Part shown: piece after piece, positions 35,956 through 47,082 of the stretch
How the letters are laid out: each line of letters opens with the position of its first letter
How positions within the stretch are numbered: position 1 is the first letter of the stretch
The notes under the pieces: model-generated
Databases searched by the model: none
What the model saw: the letters and a program-made list of their open reading frames with translations, nothing else
What the model was told of the DNA's origin: nothing
Position numbers and translations under genes: made by a program
Assembly (NCBI GenBank): GCA_947034885.2
Contig: OX344751.2
Span: 22,320,001-22,384,000 of the forward strand
Direction: 5' to 3'
DNA from: Thuidium tamariscinum
Lineage: Eukaryota; Streptophyta; Bryopsida; Hypnales; Thuidiaceae
Length of the DNA: 64,000 bases

Positions 35956-37182
35956 ATGGCACCACGCATTGCCATCATTGGAGGCGGACCAGCAGGGCTC
36001 ACCTGTGCTCGCATCCTCCAGCTCCACGGCCTCCACGCAACCATCTACGAGTACGAAAAATCTGCAGCGTCGCGGTCACAAGGAGGTTCCTTAGACCTTC
36101 ACGCAGATTCAGGAATGCTAGCCCTAATTGCATCTGGTTTGGAGGAGCAGTTCAAGGCGAAAGCGCGCCCAGAGGGTGACCAAATCCGTATCCTGGATAA
36201 GGATGGGCAAGTCTTTCTCGGCGCGAAGCCGGATGACAAAGCCGAGGGCGAAGAGCAGCGGCCAGAGATTGACCGCGCGCAGCTGCGTGAAATTTTCCTG
36301 GAGTCTCTCGATGAAGGCACAATCCAGTGGGGCAGGAAGCTCGTAAGAGTGGAAATAACCCGCGATGGCGATGGCAACGAATCAGTACACTCAGGGTCAC
36401 ACACGCTGGTCTTCGAGGATGGTGTGACGGAGCAAGCGGATCTAGTCATCGGCGCCGACGGTGCATGGTCGAAGGTGCGCCCATTCCTCTCTGACAAGAC
36501 CCCAACTTACACTGGCGTCACCTTTGTCGAATGCGTCATCGAAAACGTGGACAACCGTTTCCCAAACCTGGCTTCCCTTTGTGGCCAAGGCCTCTGCATG
36601 ATGCTGTCCTTCGAGCGTGGTCTGATGGCGCAACGAAACTCGGGAGGCAAGATTTGCATCTACGTTGCGCTGAAGGTGGATGAAGGGTGGGCGAAGAAGG
36701 AGTTTGCCGAAGCTGCTTCCAGGGGGGGATCTGAGAGCGTCCGACAATTGTTGTTGAGCTTCTTTCAGGGGTGGAATCCGGAGCTTCTGGACTTCATCGC
36801 TCACTGCGACGATGAGCCTGCCTTCTGGGCGCGCCCCATCTACGCGCTGCCGGTGGACCACGAGTGGAGGTCCAAACCTGGCGTCACGCTCGTGGGAGAC
36901 GCCGCGCATGTCATGACCCCGTTCGCGGGCGAAGGGGTGAACATCGCCATGCTTGATGCGCTTGAGCTCGCCATGGCGATTGCAGACGCTTGGAAAGTGA
37001 ATTCATCGCTTGAATCCCTCTGGGCCGTCATTCCGTCTTTCGAACAAACCATGTTTCAACGCGCAAGCCGATCCTGTAGTTTTTCTGCGAGGAACCAGAT
37101 TCTGGCGTTCAATGAGCGAGCGCCGCACGATTTTTTGGAAATGCTGGTTGCTCTTATGGCCGGAGAAGGACCTCCTCAGTAA
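35956..37182 (+). CDS. TetX-like FAD-dependent monooxygenase
   Basis: A 408-residue class A flavoprotein monooxygenase: NAD(P)H reduces FAD, which then hydroxylates an aromatic or polycyclic substrate. The first 14 residues carry the dinucleotide-binding GGGPAG. The GADGAWSKVR (DG) motif is at about 165 and LVGDAAHVMTPFAGEGVN (GD motif) at about 312. A GGSLDLH stretch near 43 and RPEIDRAQLR near 102 resemble the bacterial TetX group more than the plant zeaxanthin epoxidase or squalene epoxidase groups. The start is the only early ATG. The frame is one exon, GC-rich against AT-rich flanks. There is no signal peptide or membrane tail, so it is probably cytosolic. Substrate is unknown. Fungal and moss or lycophyte relatives may exist; bacterial or fungal origin is an inference from motifs and lack of introns. 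Confidence 0.88.
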   Translation: MAPRIAIIGGGPAGLTCARILQLHGLHATIYEYEKSAASRSQGGSLDLHADSGMLALIASGLEEQFKAKARPEGDQIRILDKDGQVFLGAKPDDKAEGEEQRPEIDRAQLREIFLESLDEGTIQWGRKLVRVEITRDGDGNESVHSGSHTLVFEDGVTEQADLVIGADGAWSKVRPFLSDKTPTYTGVTFVECVIENVDNRFPNLASLCGQGLCMMLSFERGLMAQRNSGGKICIYVALKVDEGWAKKEFAEAASRGGSESVRQLLLSFFQGWNPELLDFIAHCDDEPAFWARPIYALPVDHEWRSKPGVTLVGDAAHVMTPFAGEGVNIAMLDALELAMAIADAWKVNSSLESLWAVIPSFEQTMFQRASRSCSFSARNQILAFNERAPHDFLEMLVALMAGEGPPQ

Positions 37183-38287
37183 AAGAGCCAACTTCCATGC
37201 TGTGTCGGAATCGGAAATGAATGAATTTCCGAGTTTTGCAAAGACGAGTTTCATGATGCTTCACCAAATTTCATGATGCTTTCTCTTCTTCCATACCAAC
37301 TGATTCTAGGTGCATGGAAGTCCGCCTCGGGACATATAACCAAGTGTAAATTGAATCCCACAAGGGACGAATGGTGCAGTTTTGATTGTAGAATTGGCAC
37401 ACTATTCACTTGAAAGTTTTGATTGAAGATTCCTGCAATTTTGGTTGAAAATTCTCACATGCAGTTGTCCAACGCATTTTTGTGTGCTTGGGATGTGTTT
37501 GCATCCATCCATTGTTCAAAATTTGAACGTCAGGTCCTTGTTTCCAAGATTCTTATCATGTTTGAAGTGAGTGCCCATCGGATCAAGCGTTCAGGTTAAT
37601 ATTTATGTTTAATAAAGCTTTCAAATTATTATGTATTGTTCCCAATTGAATTGAGAGAGTAAATGCGGTAACTTGACTGTTCTACAGCATTTGAATGTGA
37701 TGCCTGCGTTGAATTGTGATTATTCAAGAAAGGTTCTCAACGAAGCACACTACTGTAATAAGGTAGTGAGAATTGGTGAATACTTAGCCGGTTTACGCGC
37801 GCTAGAGAGTTAATGAAGTGATTATAAAGCAGCATGATCAAGTGAAGCAAACCAGAATAACCGCCGGAATTCTTGGACCGAGAACACAAGACGTGAAACA
37901 TGCACTGGTGCGCCTTACAACAAGACGACGATTTATTCTAGGATGAAAAATATCCCCTCAACCCAAGGTAGAATTCAAATTCCTGCAGCGGGGACATTTT
38001 AAAGCTCAAGACTCCACAGTACTCGTATTAGAAATACATTTAATCCAGTTAGTATACTACGTCTCTGCTGAGATCACACAGCAATATTAAAATATTGCAA
38101 ACAACGTGCCGAACCACACTATGGCTTCCCAAATTGTATACAAGAGTGTCGAAGTAGATACATTGAGAAAACACAATGTACCTCATTTTTTTCTGAAAGA
38201 GATCTCTGTATTGAGCTGGATGACAGTACCAGCAAGTGTTGAAGTTTTTTTTATCAAGAAACACCAACCTCTGAACCCTGAATTCAA
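37183..38287. other. Intergenic DNA between monooxygenase and pectate lyase genes
   Basis: Contains the 3' region of the monooxygenase gene (AATAAA-like words near 37610) and the promoter of the pectate lyase gene. No further gene recognised. Confidence 0.45.
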
Positions 38288-40393
38288 ATGGCTCCTGTGA
38301 TACCTCACCAGTTTCTTCTAGTCTGTTCAGTAGCCACGCTCACAATCCTTTGGCAGTACACATCTACAGAAAGTCGAATGCTGTTTCAAGTAGACGCTGA
38401 AAGAGTAGACGCGTCAGACCCTCCGATGGCTCCCCCTGGTCCAACCACAACCAGCAGTTGGTACAAGTTACACGTCATTCAGGAGCTCCCAAAGGCACCA
38501 TTACACAAGAGTGAGTGGGTTTCATACGGTAGAGGATACTTTCGGTCACTTGAGCATTTTAACCAATATGTAGGAGAGTGATATCATTGGAATATCAGTA
38601 AAGAGAGGTCACTTCGGGTGCAAGAGTCAAACCTGTCGAGATCCAATTTCTCGCTACGTCTGAATTTCTTATGCTATCATTCTAAAGTGGAAGTGGGAGG
38701 TTGTGGATCACTATTGAAAGCACAGTGAATCCATTTGCATTCAAAGATGAGTGACCATAGACATTGAGCCGATTCATGCTTAAACCCAACTTGCTCCTTG
38801 AAGGCCAACCAAGTGTACGATTCGATGAGTTGCAGTAGGTAACAGGGTCAAGGATTAGTATGCTCTACCTCATTGTAATTTCAGCCCAGATGCCTTGTTT
38901 TTTGTCTTGAACTAATCTTGAAACTGAATGAACATGCTTGGCAGGGGAACCCCAACAGAGTTTGCTTCTCTTAGTGCCAACTGGAGCAGTTGTAGCACTC
39001 GAAACCCGATTGATGATTGTTGGCGTTGTGACAAGGATTGGGAGTCTCATCGCCAAGCTTTGGCTTCCTGTGCCATGGGGTTTGGACGAGATGCCATCGG
39101 AGGAAGGGATGGGCACATTTACCTGGTCACTTCCAATGACGATGACAATATTGCCGACCCTCAACATGGAACTCTCCGTCACGCAGCCACCCGAGAGGAG
39201 CCCCTGTGGATCACATTCGCCCGGAGCATGACAATTTTCCTCCACCAAGAGCTGATCTCCACGAGCTTCAAAACCATTGACGGCCGTGGTGTCGACGTGC
39301 ACATCGCTGGTGGAGCTGGCCTCACCCTGCAGAGAATTTCAAATGTCATCATTCATGGGATTCACATCCACGACATCGAAGTCACCGGTCCTGCGAGGAT
39401 CATGAGCAACGAGACACACGCGGGACAAAGGGGGGTAACTGATGGGGATGCCATCAATATCTACATCTCAGAGCAAATTTGGATCGATCATTGCTTATTT
39501 GCTAACTCGGCAGACGGATTGATTGATGCCATCCGCGGATCCTCTATGATTACTGTTTCTAATAATCAGTTCGTTAATCAAAACAAGGTATTAGAACGAT
39601 GCCCATCTCTGTCTATTTCTTACAAATTTGCGGACAATATGTCTGATCCCATGACTAATATCTGCCAATAGCATCACCTGAAAAACAAATCAATTGTCAA
39701 CATCGAGCTTGTGAGTAATCTGGAAGGAGATCTCAGTAAACAATTGTACAGGTGATGCTATTTGGAGCCCATTCCGCTGATACAGAAGATAGGGAAATGC
39801 AAGTAACAGTTGCGTTCAATAAATTTGGAGCAGGACTAATGCAGCGAATGCCCAGGTTTGCCACGACAACCAGAACGATACTGTAATGGTTTTTTTAATC
39901 GTTTGCATCAAGTCGACCTAATCTACTTTCATTCCGGTTGTAGATGCCGTTTTGGAACCTTCCACGTAGTCAAAAAGTACTACCCAGCAGGTTGGGACAT
40001 TTATGCCATTGGAGGCAGTGAGGAACCAACGATTCTAAGCGAAGGGAACCATTTCGTTGCTTCGGTTACACAAGAGGTATAATCTCATCACAAAGTCAAA
40101 CATATACCACAATCTCGTTTGGTTGAACTCATCATTGACTCCTGATAATTATGCAGGTAACAAAGCGTATCAACGATGGTGGAGATACATTTGGAGGATA
40201 CCAAAGATGGAACTGGAAGTCTGCCGGGGATCTTTTTGAAAATGGTGCCTACTTTACAAGCTCTGGGGACAGTCCTACATCCTCACCTGTGTATTCAAAA
40301 GCCTTCAGCTTAATTGCTCGCCCAGCACGCTACACACAATCATTGACGGCTAGCTCTGGGCCGCTTAGCTGCACAACTGGCCAGATGTGCTGA
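38288..40393 (+). CDS. Pectate lyase, polysaccharide lyase family 1, five exons
   Basis: Secreted enzyme that cleaves de-esterified pectin by calcium-dependent beta-elimination in the plant cell wall. Exon 1 starts at ATG 38288 with a hydrophobic signal segment ([13 protein letters not shown]). Its 3' edge is uncertain: donor at 38529 with acceptor after 38958, or donor at 38570 with acceptor after 38960, both keep the frame. Exon 2 runs to 39587 and holds [29 protein letters not shown] and [17 protein letters not shown] (calcium and substrate site). Exon 3 is 39752-39855 and ends RMPR. Exon 4 is 39944-40076, giving CRFGTFHVV and [11 protein letters not shown]. Exon 5 is 40157-40393, ending CTTGQMC. 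The catalytic arginine region (QRMPRCRFG) is intact across the exon 3-4 junction. All later introns are GT-AG and in phase, so the gene looks functional. Total is near 450 residues, the usual plant length. Confidence 0.9.
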
Positions 40394-41669
40394 AGAACAA
40401 TCTTCGGAAACGGATTCACCCATGAGTGATGTTGAACTTCGATCCGTTCTACTCGTCTCGCCATGTACATTAAAATGCCTGTCACCAGTGACAACCTGCA
40501 AAACACAACCGAGAGTATTCCCAATAATGACAGTATAAGCGGTTGAAGCCATAAAGTGTCTACGAATTCTATGTCCATTAGATATTGATTATATCAGGTG
40601 AAACTGCAAGCACCTGGTCGCAGTTCAATGTATCACTGAAGCATGATAATACTCCAGAATGCTACGGAGTATAATACTAGCACTTATAGAACCTGGATTT
40701 TTTCTTTACTTTGCAAAAGTATGTTCAAATTGGCTGAATTTAATGTGACCACTAGCATTGAAATCTTAATTGAAAATGCTACCAGGAACATATACTCCGA
40801 TAACCAGTAGAATCTCCTGTGCATGTATGCATTTTAGATTTAACGATATTCTTACAAACTTGATCTGGCACCCACCAAAAAGCGTAGTATTTAGTAACTG
40901 TTCGCGTATGGTTCGGGCATTCTCAGCTGCTAATTTACGTTATGTAAATGTTACGAACCCACCTAATCTGCAATGCTTCAAACGCTGAGAAATGAGGGCC
41001 ACAACGGCGTAATATTAGTCCTGAATAAACGCACTCCAGGTCGATCCGAGGTGCGGGAAAGAAGAAGACCAGGCTGCAAAATCTTGGACAAAATTCTACC
41101 ACCGACACCATCTACCTACCCAGGTTGTTCAATGCTCCTAAAATACAGATGCAGAATAGCAGATGACTCAAACTCCTGTCGTCAAAGATTCACATTGGTT
41201 GCTTATACAGCAGAAAACGAAACGTCAATCGATTTAAAACCTAGACCAGTTCAAGCATTACTTTGCCAAGCATCCCCACAGGATACAAGAACGCACACTA
41301 ACTTAAAGGACTTCATCTGGTGAATTATCAGAAAAAAATACTCGAAAATATGATTAAAATAAATGTCCAGAAAACCTTGAGAGCATCCTGGCATATAAGT
41401 TTGATATAATACACAGAAGGATGTTCACCTCCTGAATGTATCTGCACTGGAGTAGGTTGCTGTATCACCGACACTTGCTCTAATTCGCCAATATGATGCC
41501 GTCAGTAACTGACTAAGATGGAAAATCTAACTAAGTTAACCAGCCTCAGTCATGAATCACTAGAAGTGCTGGTGATAGGACAACCTGCCGCTCTCTATTC
41601 TCAAAATATTGGACCAAAGTGTTTCGTCCAAAGCTATTGGTCACGAAACAACTTACTCAAAGAAGAGGA
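40394..41669. other. Convergent intergenic DNA
   Basis: Lies between the 3' ends of the pectate lyase (plus) and exonuclease (minus) genes. Frames at 40770-41323 have no recognisable family. Presumably both 3' UTRs are here. Confidence 0.45.
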
Positions 41670-43601
41670 CTACTTGATGCATGTGAAGGCTACGGTTGTC
41701 TCTGCCCGAGCGGCCAATTCTTCCAGAACGTCCTGGTGGCTTCTTGTCCATTCTGAGCCAGCTTCTTTGTTCTGACAGGTCTTCCACTTGAGTTCCTGCA
41801 GCCGCCGAACACTAACTGTATCGCCATGGCCAGATGCAACGATGAGTAAAGTATTAGGCTCTAATGCGTCGTGCATCTTTCTGAAGCGACCATCTAATCT
41901 TGCTAAAACTGTTTTCAATCCCTCAGGTAACATCAACCCACAAGCTCCCTCGGCACCTTTGTCATCATTAGAGCTATTCTCCAATTTCGATGGTTCACTG
42001 CAAGTCATCATGGCCGCCAATTCAGCCATACGGGTAGACCAATTAGAAGTAGCTCGCGCTTGCTCTTCATACCACGCATTCAAGTCCGTGAATTGAGCCC
42101 ACACAAATTCCACAGCAGGTTTCTTCAATTCTTTCACTGCTCTAGCACAAACATCGTCGTCTGAATTCGCAATGATCGCATTGCACGACCCTACAGCATA
42201 CTGGTGCAGCGTGGGCCTTCGATCTATCAATGAGCTACGACGACCATGGCGACCCAACAGTCCAATCAAGCTTTCAAAATTTGGTTTCATTCTCTTCCCA
42301 AAAGCAGGACCTTTCCTAATCTTCAAAAGCGCCAAATCCATGGCCGCACGCGCATCTTCCACACTATCATGACCGGCTTTGTCACCCTGGATTTTCCGTT
42401 TCAGGTACCTCCCAGACAACATCCGCAAAGCCGGCTTGCACATGGGCCCCCTTGTAGGATGGTGATACAGCAACGCCGTATCAATTACCAGCGAGTGCAG
42501 AAGCTTCAATGCCATCAAGTCATTTTCCACCGAATGCCCAACCAATACTGTCTCCGCTTGCACCAGTTTCAGAATTTCTTCTTGCACATCGGCCAGCGTC
42601 GTTGTCACATCCGCCATCATGGCCGCAGTGATCCCACTGTACTGAGTAACGTAATTTGTAATAGGATTCTCAGGCTTTACCAGCTTGTCTAATAAAACTT
42701 TCCCTTTCGAGTCCACCATTGATACTCTTGTCAGTTCTAACCCTAGTTTTGTGTGACACATCTCACAATCCACAGCAGCCATCTCCAAGGGTGTCGTATT
42801 TGCTGCAGCAGGAAGGCTTCTCACAAAACCGGGTTGCATGTCCTCCCCTAAAGAATATTTGGGGTATCCATTCTCATGCATCTGTCGTGCCGTCAAAGTA
42901 AAATAAGAAGCAGGAAAAGACGGTTGATTCTCACCACTTAGTTTCTGTCCTTCGTCATTCTCCAACTTATTCCGCTTGATTCCACCCTCTGTAACGGATG
43001 GTTTAGGGTTCAAGGTTACCTGCTCGTCTTCTTCGCTGTCTGAACTTGAACTCTCAGGATGCTCTCTCTTCAAACCTAGAATTTTGTTTTGCTTGGTCCG
43101 CGGCTTCACACAACTGAAGAGGGCCTCGACAGTCTGTGCAGGAGTGGCCACGGGACTGAAGCCGACAGCGGCACGCGGCACCCCGCAACACTGCGTGAGG
43201 CTCTTGAAGAGAGCAGGATGCTCCATGTAGAGCGCCGCGTCCAATCCGGGTATGTGGAGCATGACCACCTTCGTCACGAGCGGCTTGTTCTTCACGAACA
43301 CCCACTTGGGATTCTCGCCGTCGGCAAGGATCCATGTCACCAACCCTTGCAAGTCCTGGAGCTTCAATCGCGAATTCGGCGTCGGAGGTTGCAAAACAAG
43401 CTCCGCTTTCGCTTCGGCGCCGTAGACGTCGAAGTAATCACTCTTGCTACCCCTTCCTTTCGTTAAGAGCTGCTTTTTCTTTTTGAGCAAGCGTCGGTTT
43501 AATACCGCAATGCCCCCGGTTAATTGCTCTGTGGAATTACCTCCCTCAGGCTGCACCTCACTTGCTTCTAACACCGCCATAGCACCTCCTTCTTCACTCA
43601 T
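41670..43601 (-). CDS. SDN5: SDN5-like DEDDh 3'-5' exonuclease (RNA exonuclease)
   Basis: Member of the REXO/small RNA degrading nuclease group, which trims RNA 3' ends. The exonuclease domain lies at about residues 270-420 with all DEDDh signs: VDCEMC (first D and E), HSVENDL (second D) and GHDSVEDARA (H and last D). The plant SDN5 layout is kept: an N-terminal region with LQDLQGLVTWILAD, a long acidic linker (SSSDSEEDEQV), the exonuclease domain, and a C-terminal part with VWAQFTDLNAW, LIVASGHGDT and VLEELAARAE. The frame is open further upstream from a TTG, but the first ATG is at 43601, giving 643 residues. An acceptor-like TTTTTTCTAG ends near 43656 on the minus strand and the frame stays open to it, so an upstream exon could add N-terminal residues. 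The large exon has no introns and looks intact. Confidence 0.9.
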   Translation of the reverse strand: MSEEGGAMAVLEASEVQPEGGNSTEQLTGGIAVLNRRLLKKKKQLLTKGRGSKSDYFDVYGAEAKAELVLQPPTPNSRLKLQDLQGLVTWILADGENPKWVFVKNKPLVTKVVMLHIPGLDAALYMEHPALFKSLTQCCGVPRAAVGFSPVATPAQTVEALFSCVKPRTKQNKILGLKREHPESSSSDSEEDEQVTLNPKPSVTEGGIKRNKLENDEGQKLSGENQPSFPASYFTLTARQMHENGYPKYSLGEDMQPGFVRSLPAAANTTPLEMAAVDCEMCHTKLGLELTRVSMVDSKGKVLLDKLVKPENPITNYVTQYSGITAAMMADVTTTLADVQEEILKLVQAETVLVGHSVENDLMALKLLHSLVIDTALLYHHPTRGPMCKPALRMLSGRYLKRKIQGDKAGHDSVEDARAAMDLALLKIRKGPAFGKRMKPNFESLIGLLGRHGRRSSLIDRRPTLHQYAVGSCNAIIANSDDDVCARAVKELKKPAVEFVWAQFTDLNAWYEEQARATSNWSTRMAELAAMMTCSEPSKLENSSNDDKGAEGACGLMLPEGLKTVLARLDGRFRKMHDALEPNTLLIVASGHGDTVSVRRLQELKWKTCQNKEAGSEWTRSHQDVLEELAARAETTVAFTCIK

Positions 43602-43768
43602 CCCAGGCACTACATAACCAATCTTTACCAAGATCCTGTTAACTTCATGATCCTCTAGAAAAAATAAACAAAATTATGCCCTTTGCAGAGATTCAAAACC
43701 TCTCACTGTCAATCTTTCCTGATTCCTTCAGTCTAATTCCCCTTTTCACACGCTGACAGACGAACTCT

Positions 43769-43794
43769 CGAAACCCTAAACCAAAACCCTAATA
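43769..43794 (-). promoter_or_regulatory. Telo-box pair upstream of the exonuclease gene
   Basis: AAACCCTAAACCAAAACCCTAA contains two AACCCTAA-type telo-boxes about 170 bp before the start codon. In plants such boxes occur in promoters of genes active in dividing cells and ribosome-related genes. The role here is inference. Confidence 0.4.
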
Positions 43795-43819
43795 TAAACC
43801 CATCCCGAGACTCTGCCGA

Positions 43820-46004
43820 ATGTTCACAATACTACAAATGCAGAAACCTCCAGACAACCATAGTCGCTTCCGACCAACATACAAAACGTTCCGTCGAATC
43901 TCGAAACTAGCCAATTACAACCGATTTTTTAAAATAAGCCTCGAAACAATCAGGCTTCAAGAGAATATGATTCAGGGACAGTCCGTGACGAAGATGACAT
44001 GCCTTGGCCACCCTTTAAACTACTCCGGGGTCTACTTTTCCTTTGTTGCCTCTGCTAGCCGGACTCTTTCCTTGTGAGTCACATCCTTGTGAACTTGAAA
44101 TGAGGTTGTTCGGTGGTTCCCTCATCTGTACCCTTTGTTACCGGTAGCTTCAGTGAGTTTAACTTCTAACTTCAGGTAACATATTTTGGTGGCGCCGAAA
44201 CTTCAAAGTTATATAAAAATCCTACCCAAGTATATTTTCCGGTAGTTCTTTTCATAGAGAAATGCCCTTTAAAGTCTATTTTAAGCATAGAAAATCAATT
44301 TTGAAAAATATTGTTCATGATTTTTCTATGAAAATTCTATGCAAGGGTGCCCATTGCAAATCTTGATTTTTAAGTCTTTCAAGCTCATAGTGATGAGCTT
44401 CAAATTCTATTGGAAATTCATTTAAAAAAAATTATAGGGTAGATTTTGATAAGTTATAAATTGGTTATGGTTATGCATATTACATTCTTTGACCTCATTT
44501 TTTTCTTGACCTACATATTAGATTTGACACATGAAAAGTGGATTAAAAGACTTCAAATCACTTTCACAATTATAATACATTCTTGATCAAATATTATAAT
44601 CTTTCAATTCATAAGAGATATTATTGTGCATGTTTTCTTTTTTATATGATCCATAATTCATCTTGTTTGAATTTATATGGTTAAATTTTTTTTTAAATTG
44701 ATAAAACTCATTAAAACTTAGACTTTTTGTTTAGGTTTCAAAAAAACTCCAAGAAGCTCAAAAAAGACCATGGGCATTGAAGAGGTGAAGGAAAACCTTA
44801 TTCATCCCTTGACCCAATTTGAGATTCTTTAAGGAATTTTTGGATATCCATTCATCTCCTTCCACATGTGTATAACTTGTAAAATCCAGTTCAAGTACTA
44901 GTTAACTAAGAAGGACATCAAGGAATAAAGTGTCCATCTAATGGTCAGATAATCTTATCTTTTAGTTTAAAGAAATTAGTGGTAAGAAATATCAAAATTT
45001 TATATCATCATAAATTTAATATAATATAGAATAGTATTATAGAATTTATGCTCCAAAAGAAAGAAAGAAAATTGTTGCAAAAAATATCAAGTAAATTATA
45101 GTAAAAACTTTATCTATAGAAGAATTGTTTTTGGATAGGAAAAAGTTATCTCGATAAGATGAAGCAATCTATCCTTCAATATGAATTTTATTTCAAAGAA
45201 TAAACTTCTTAAATAAAGAAGAAAATGCACCAATCTTGATAATATTGAAGTACTATAGATTTTTGTAGAACAATATTGATGTACAAAAATGAAAGAATAC
45301 ATCATTAGTATTTCCTCCAACAAAGGTTTCTTGAGGATATAAATCTCAAGGAAAAAGTCTAACTAAGCTATTAATATGACTAGAGGATATCAAAGGTCTT
45401 GCTACAAAATGATTCCAAAGAAAAAATCAATTCTAAAGCTAATGCTATAAATTGTCAATGAAGCAATTTTTCTAAGTAAACATTCTTTGCAATTGGCCTC
45501 AAAATGATGATTTTTTCTTTACATTCATAATATTCACAAGTTTTAAGTGATTGGATAAATAACCAATCCAAAAATATTGCAATTCTGATACAACTTGATT
45601 GAATATACATATGAGTTGAATTCTTTTTAAATTGTTGCTCTTCTTAATTTATACTTGTTATTATTTAAATTTTTAATAAACTTTGTCATTTCAACTTTAT
45701 TGAATATATATATCCATATAAATTCAAGTCAAGACATATTGGTTTTAAAATTTATTTGAGACACAATACTCTATTTTTTTTAAAATGGTATACTCAAAGC
45801 ATTTCAATAATTTGATTCTTTTTTCCTTAAAACTTGATTTTGACATTCAAAATTCATTTTTTTTCCTTTTGAATGAGGCTTCAAAAATGAAGCTTTTAAA
45901 GTGAACTAAGAAAATCCTTAGGCCATGAGAACTCTATTGAAGTTTGCGATTGAGGACCTATTGTATACTTGTGATTCTAAGATTAGAGTGGCACAAAAAT
46001 TTCC
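43820..46004. other. AT-rich intergenic DNA with a diverged repeat
   Basis: No gene seen. 44180-44370 is a diverged relative of 60690-60880 inside the TTAA element D (shared GCAAGGGTGCCCATTGCAAA-type stretch), so it may be an end-less fragment of that family. The rest is low-complexity AT-rich DNA. Confidence 0.5.
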
Positions 46005-47082
46005 TTAACCCCTAAGTTCCCAAGGCATTTTCTGGCTTTGAAACCACTGAAAACTGCCATTTCTGCCAGGGTTTTTTTTCTGGCGATTTATCGCCAGCTT
46101 CCCGCTCTAGCTCACCAGTGTTTGTGGCTCCCTCCCAATATTGGCCTCTGCTGGGAGGCCATAGAGGGCTTTACTGTAGATGAACAGTACCAAAAAAAAA
46201 ACCCTGATTTCTGCTGCAATCACTCAAGAAACCTAAAAAAACTTTTTTCTTAGAATCTAACCGTAGGATCTTGTACTTCACTTGTCTCAAATCATGTGGT
46301 AAGAATTTCATGAAGTTTGACCGTACGGATTGGAAGATATTAGCATTTGAAGTTGAAAAAAAAAGTTTTTTTCAACTGCGGCCTGCAATTTCAGGTGACT
46401 TTGATGGCCATTTGTGGATTTTTTTGCACTACACACCATAAGGTTAAAATTTTTTATCTTGAACATTTGAGTTGAGAGTTGGGGAAAAAAATTTCAGAAT
46501 GTCAAAATTTGATTTTCACATATAAAAAAATTGTTAAGTAGAAGTAGGTCCAAAGTTGAACAAAATACTAAATTGTTAATAGCCCTTAGATGGAATTAAA
46601 AAATCATAATCCCAACGGTGGGATTGTTCTTGAAAACAAACTTAACATTTTCATAAAAAGAAAATTGAAAAAAATTGAAAATTGCATTCAAAAATGAATT
46701 CTATAAGTTGTTTTTTGAAGAAGATGCTTAGATTGCCCGAAAAACAAGATTGTCCATAACTTTTTCATTATTAGTCCAAATAGGATGAATCAAAGCTTCA
46801 AATGTAGACAAAAACATAATCTTTCAGAAAAAAAATTGAAATTTTTTTTTTTCATTTTTTTGTGGTTTTTTTTTTCTGCCCGCCGAACTGCTTTTTTGAC
46901 TTCGGATGGCAAAACTTCTGCTCCCAAGCACCGATTGAAAAAAAAATTATATTTCTAGAAAGCTGATGTGATTCCCTATCTTCAAAAAAAGTTTCAAAAA
47001 ATCAGGTCAAAATTTCAAGTCACACGAGCCTGCCTGAAATCCCAAGTGTCCCCCGAGGGGACTTTGGGACTTTAGGGGTTAA
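46005..47082. mobile_element. TTAA-flanked non-autonomous DNA transposon, copy C
   Basis: Left edge TTAACCCCTAAGTTCCCAAG, right edge the near complement CTTTGGGACTTTAGGGGTTAA. Length 1,078 bp. Its interior is clearly homologous to copy B along the whole length, including ATCTAACCGTAGGATCTTGT near 46257. No transposase frame. The frame at 46038-46253 is not a recognised protein. Confidence 0.83.

Noticed and set aside
35956-37182. Tetracycline-resistance gene
   Set aside because: Similarity is to the TetX fold and motifs only. The substrate cannot be read from sequence, so I call it a TetX-like monooxygenase of unknown substrate.
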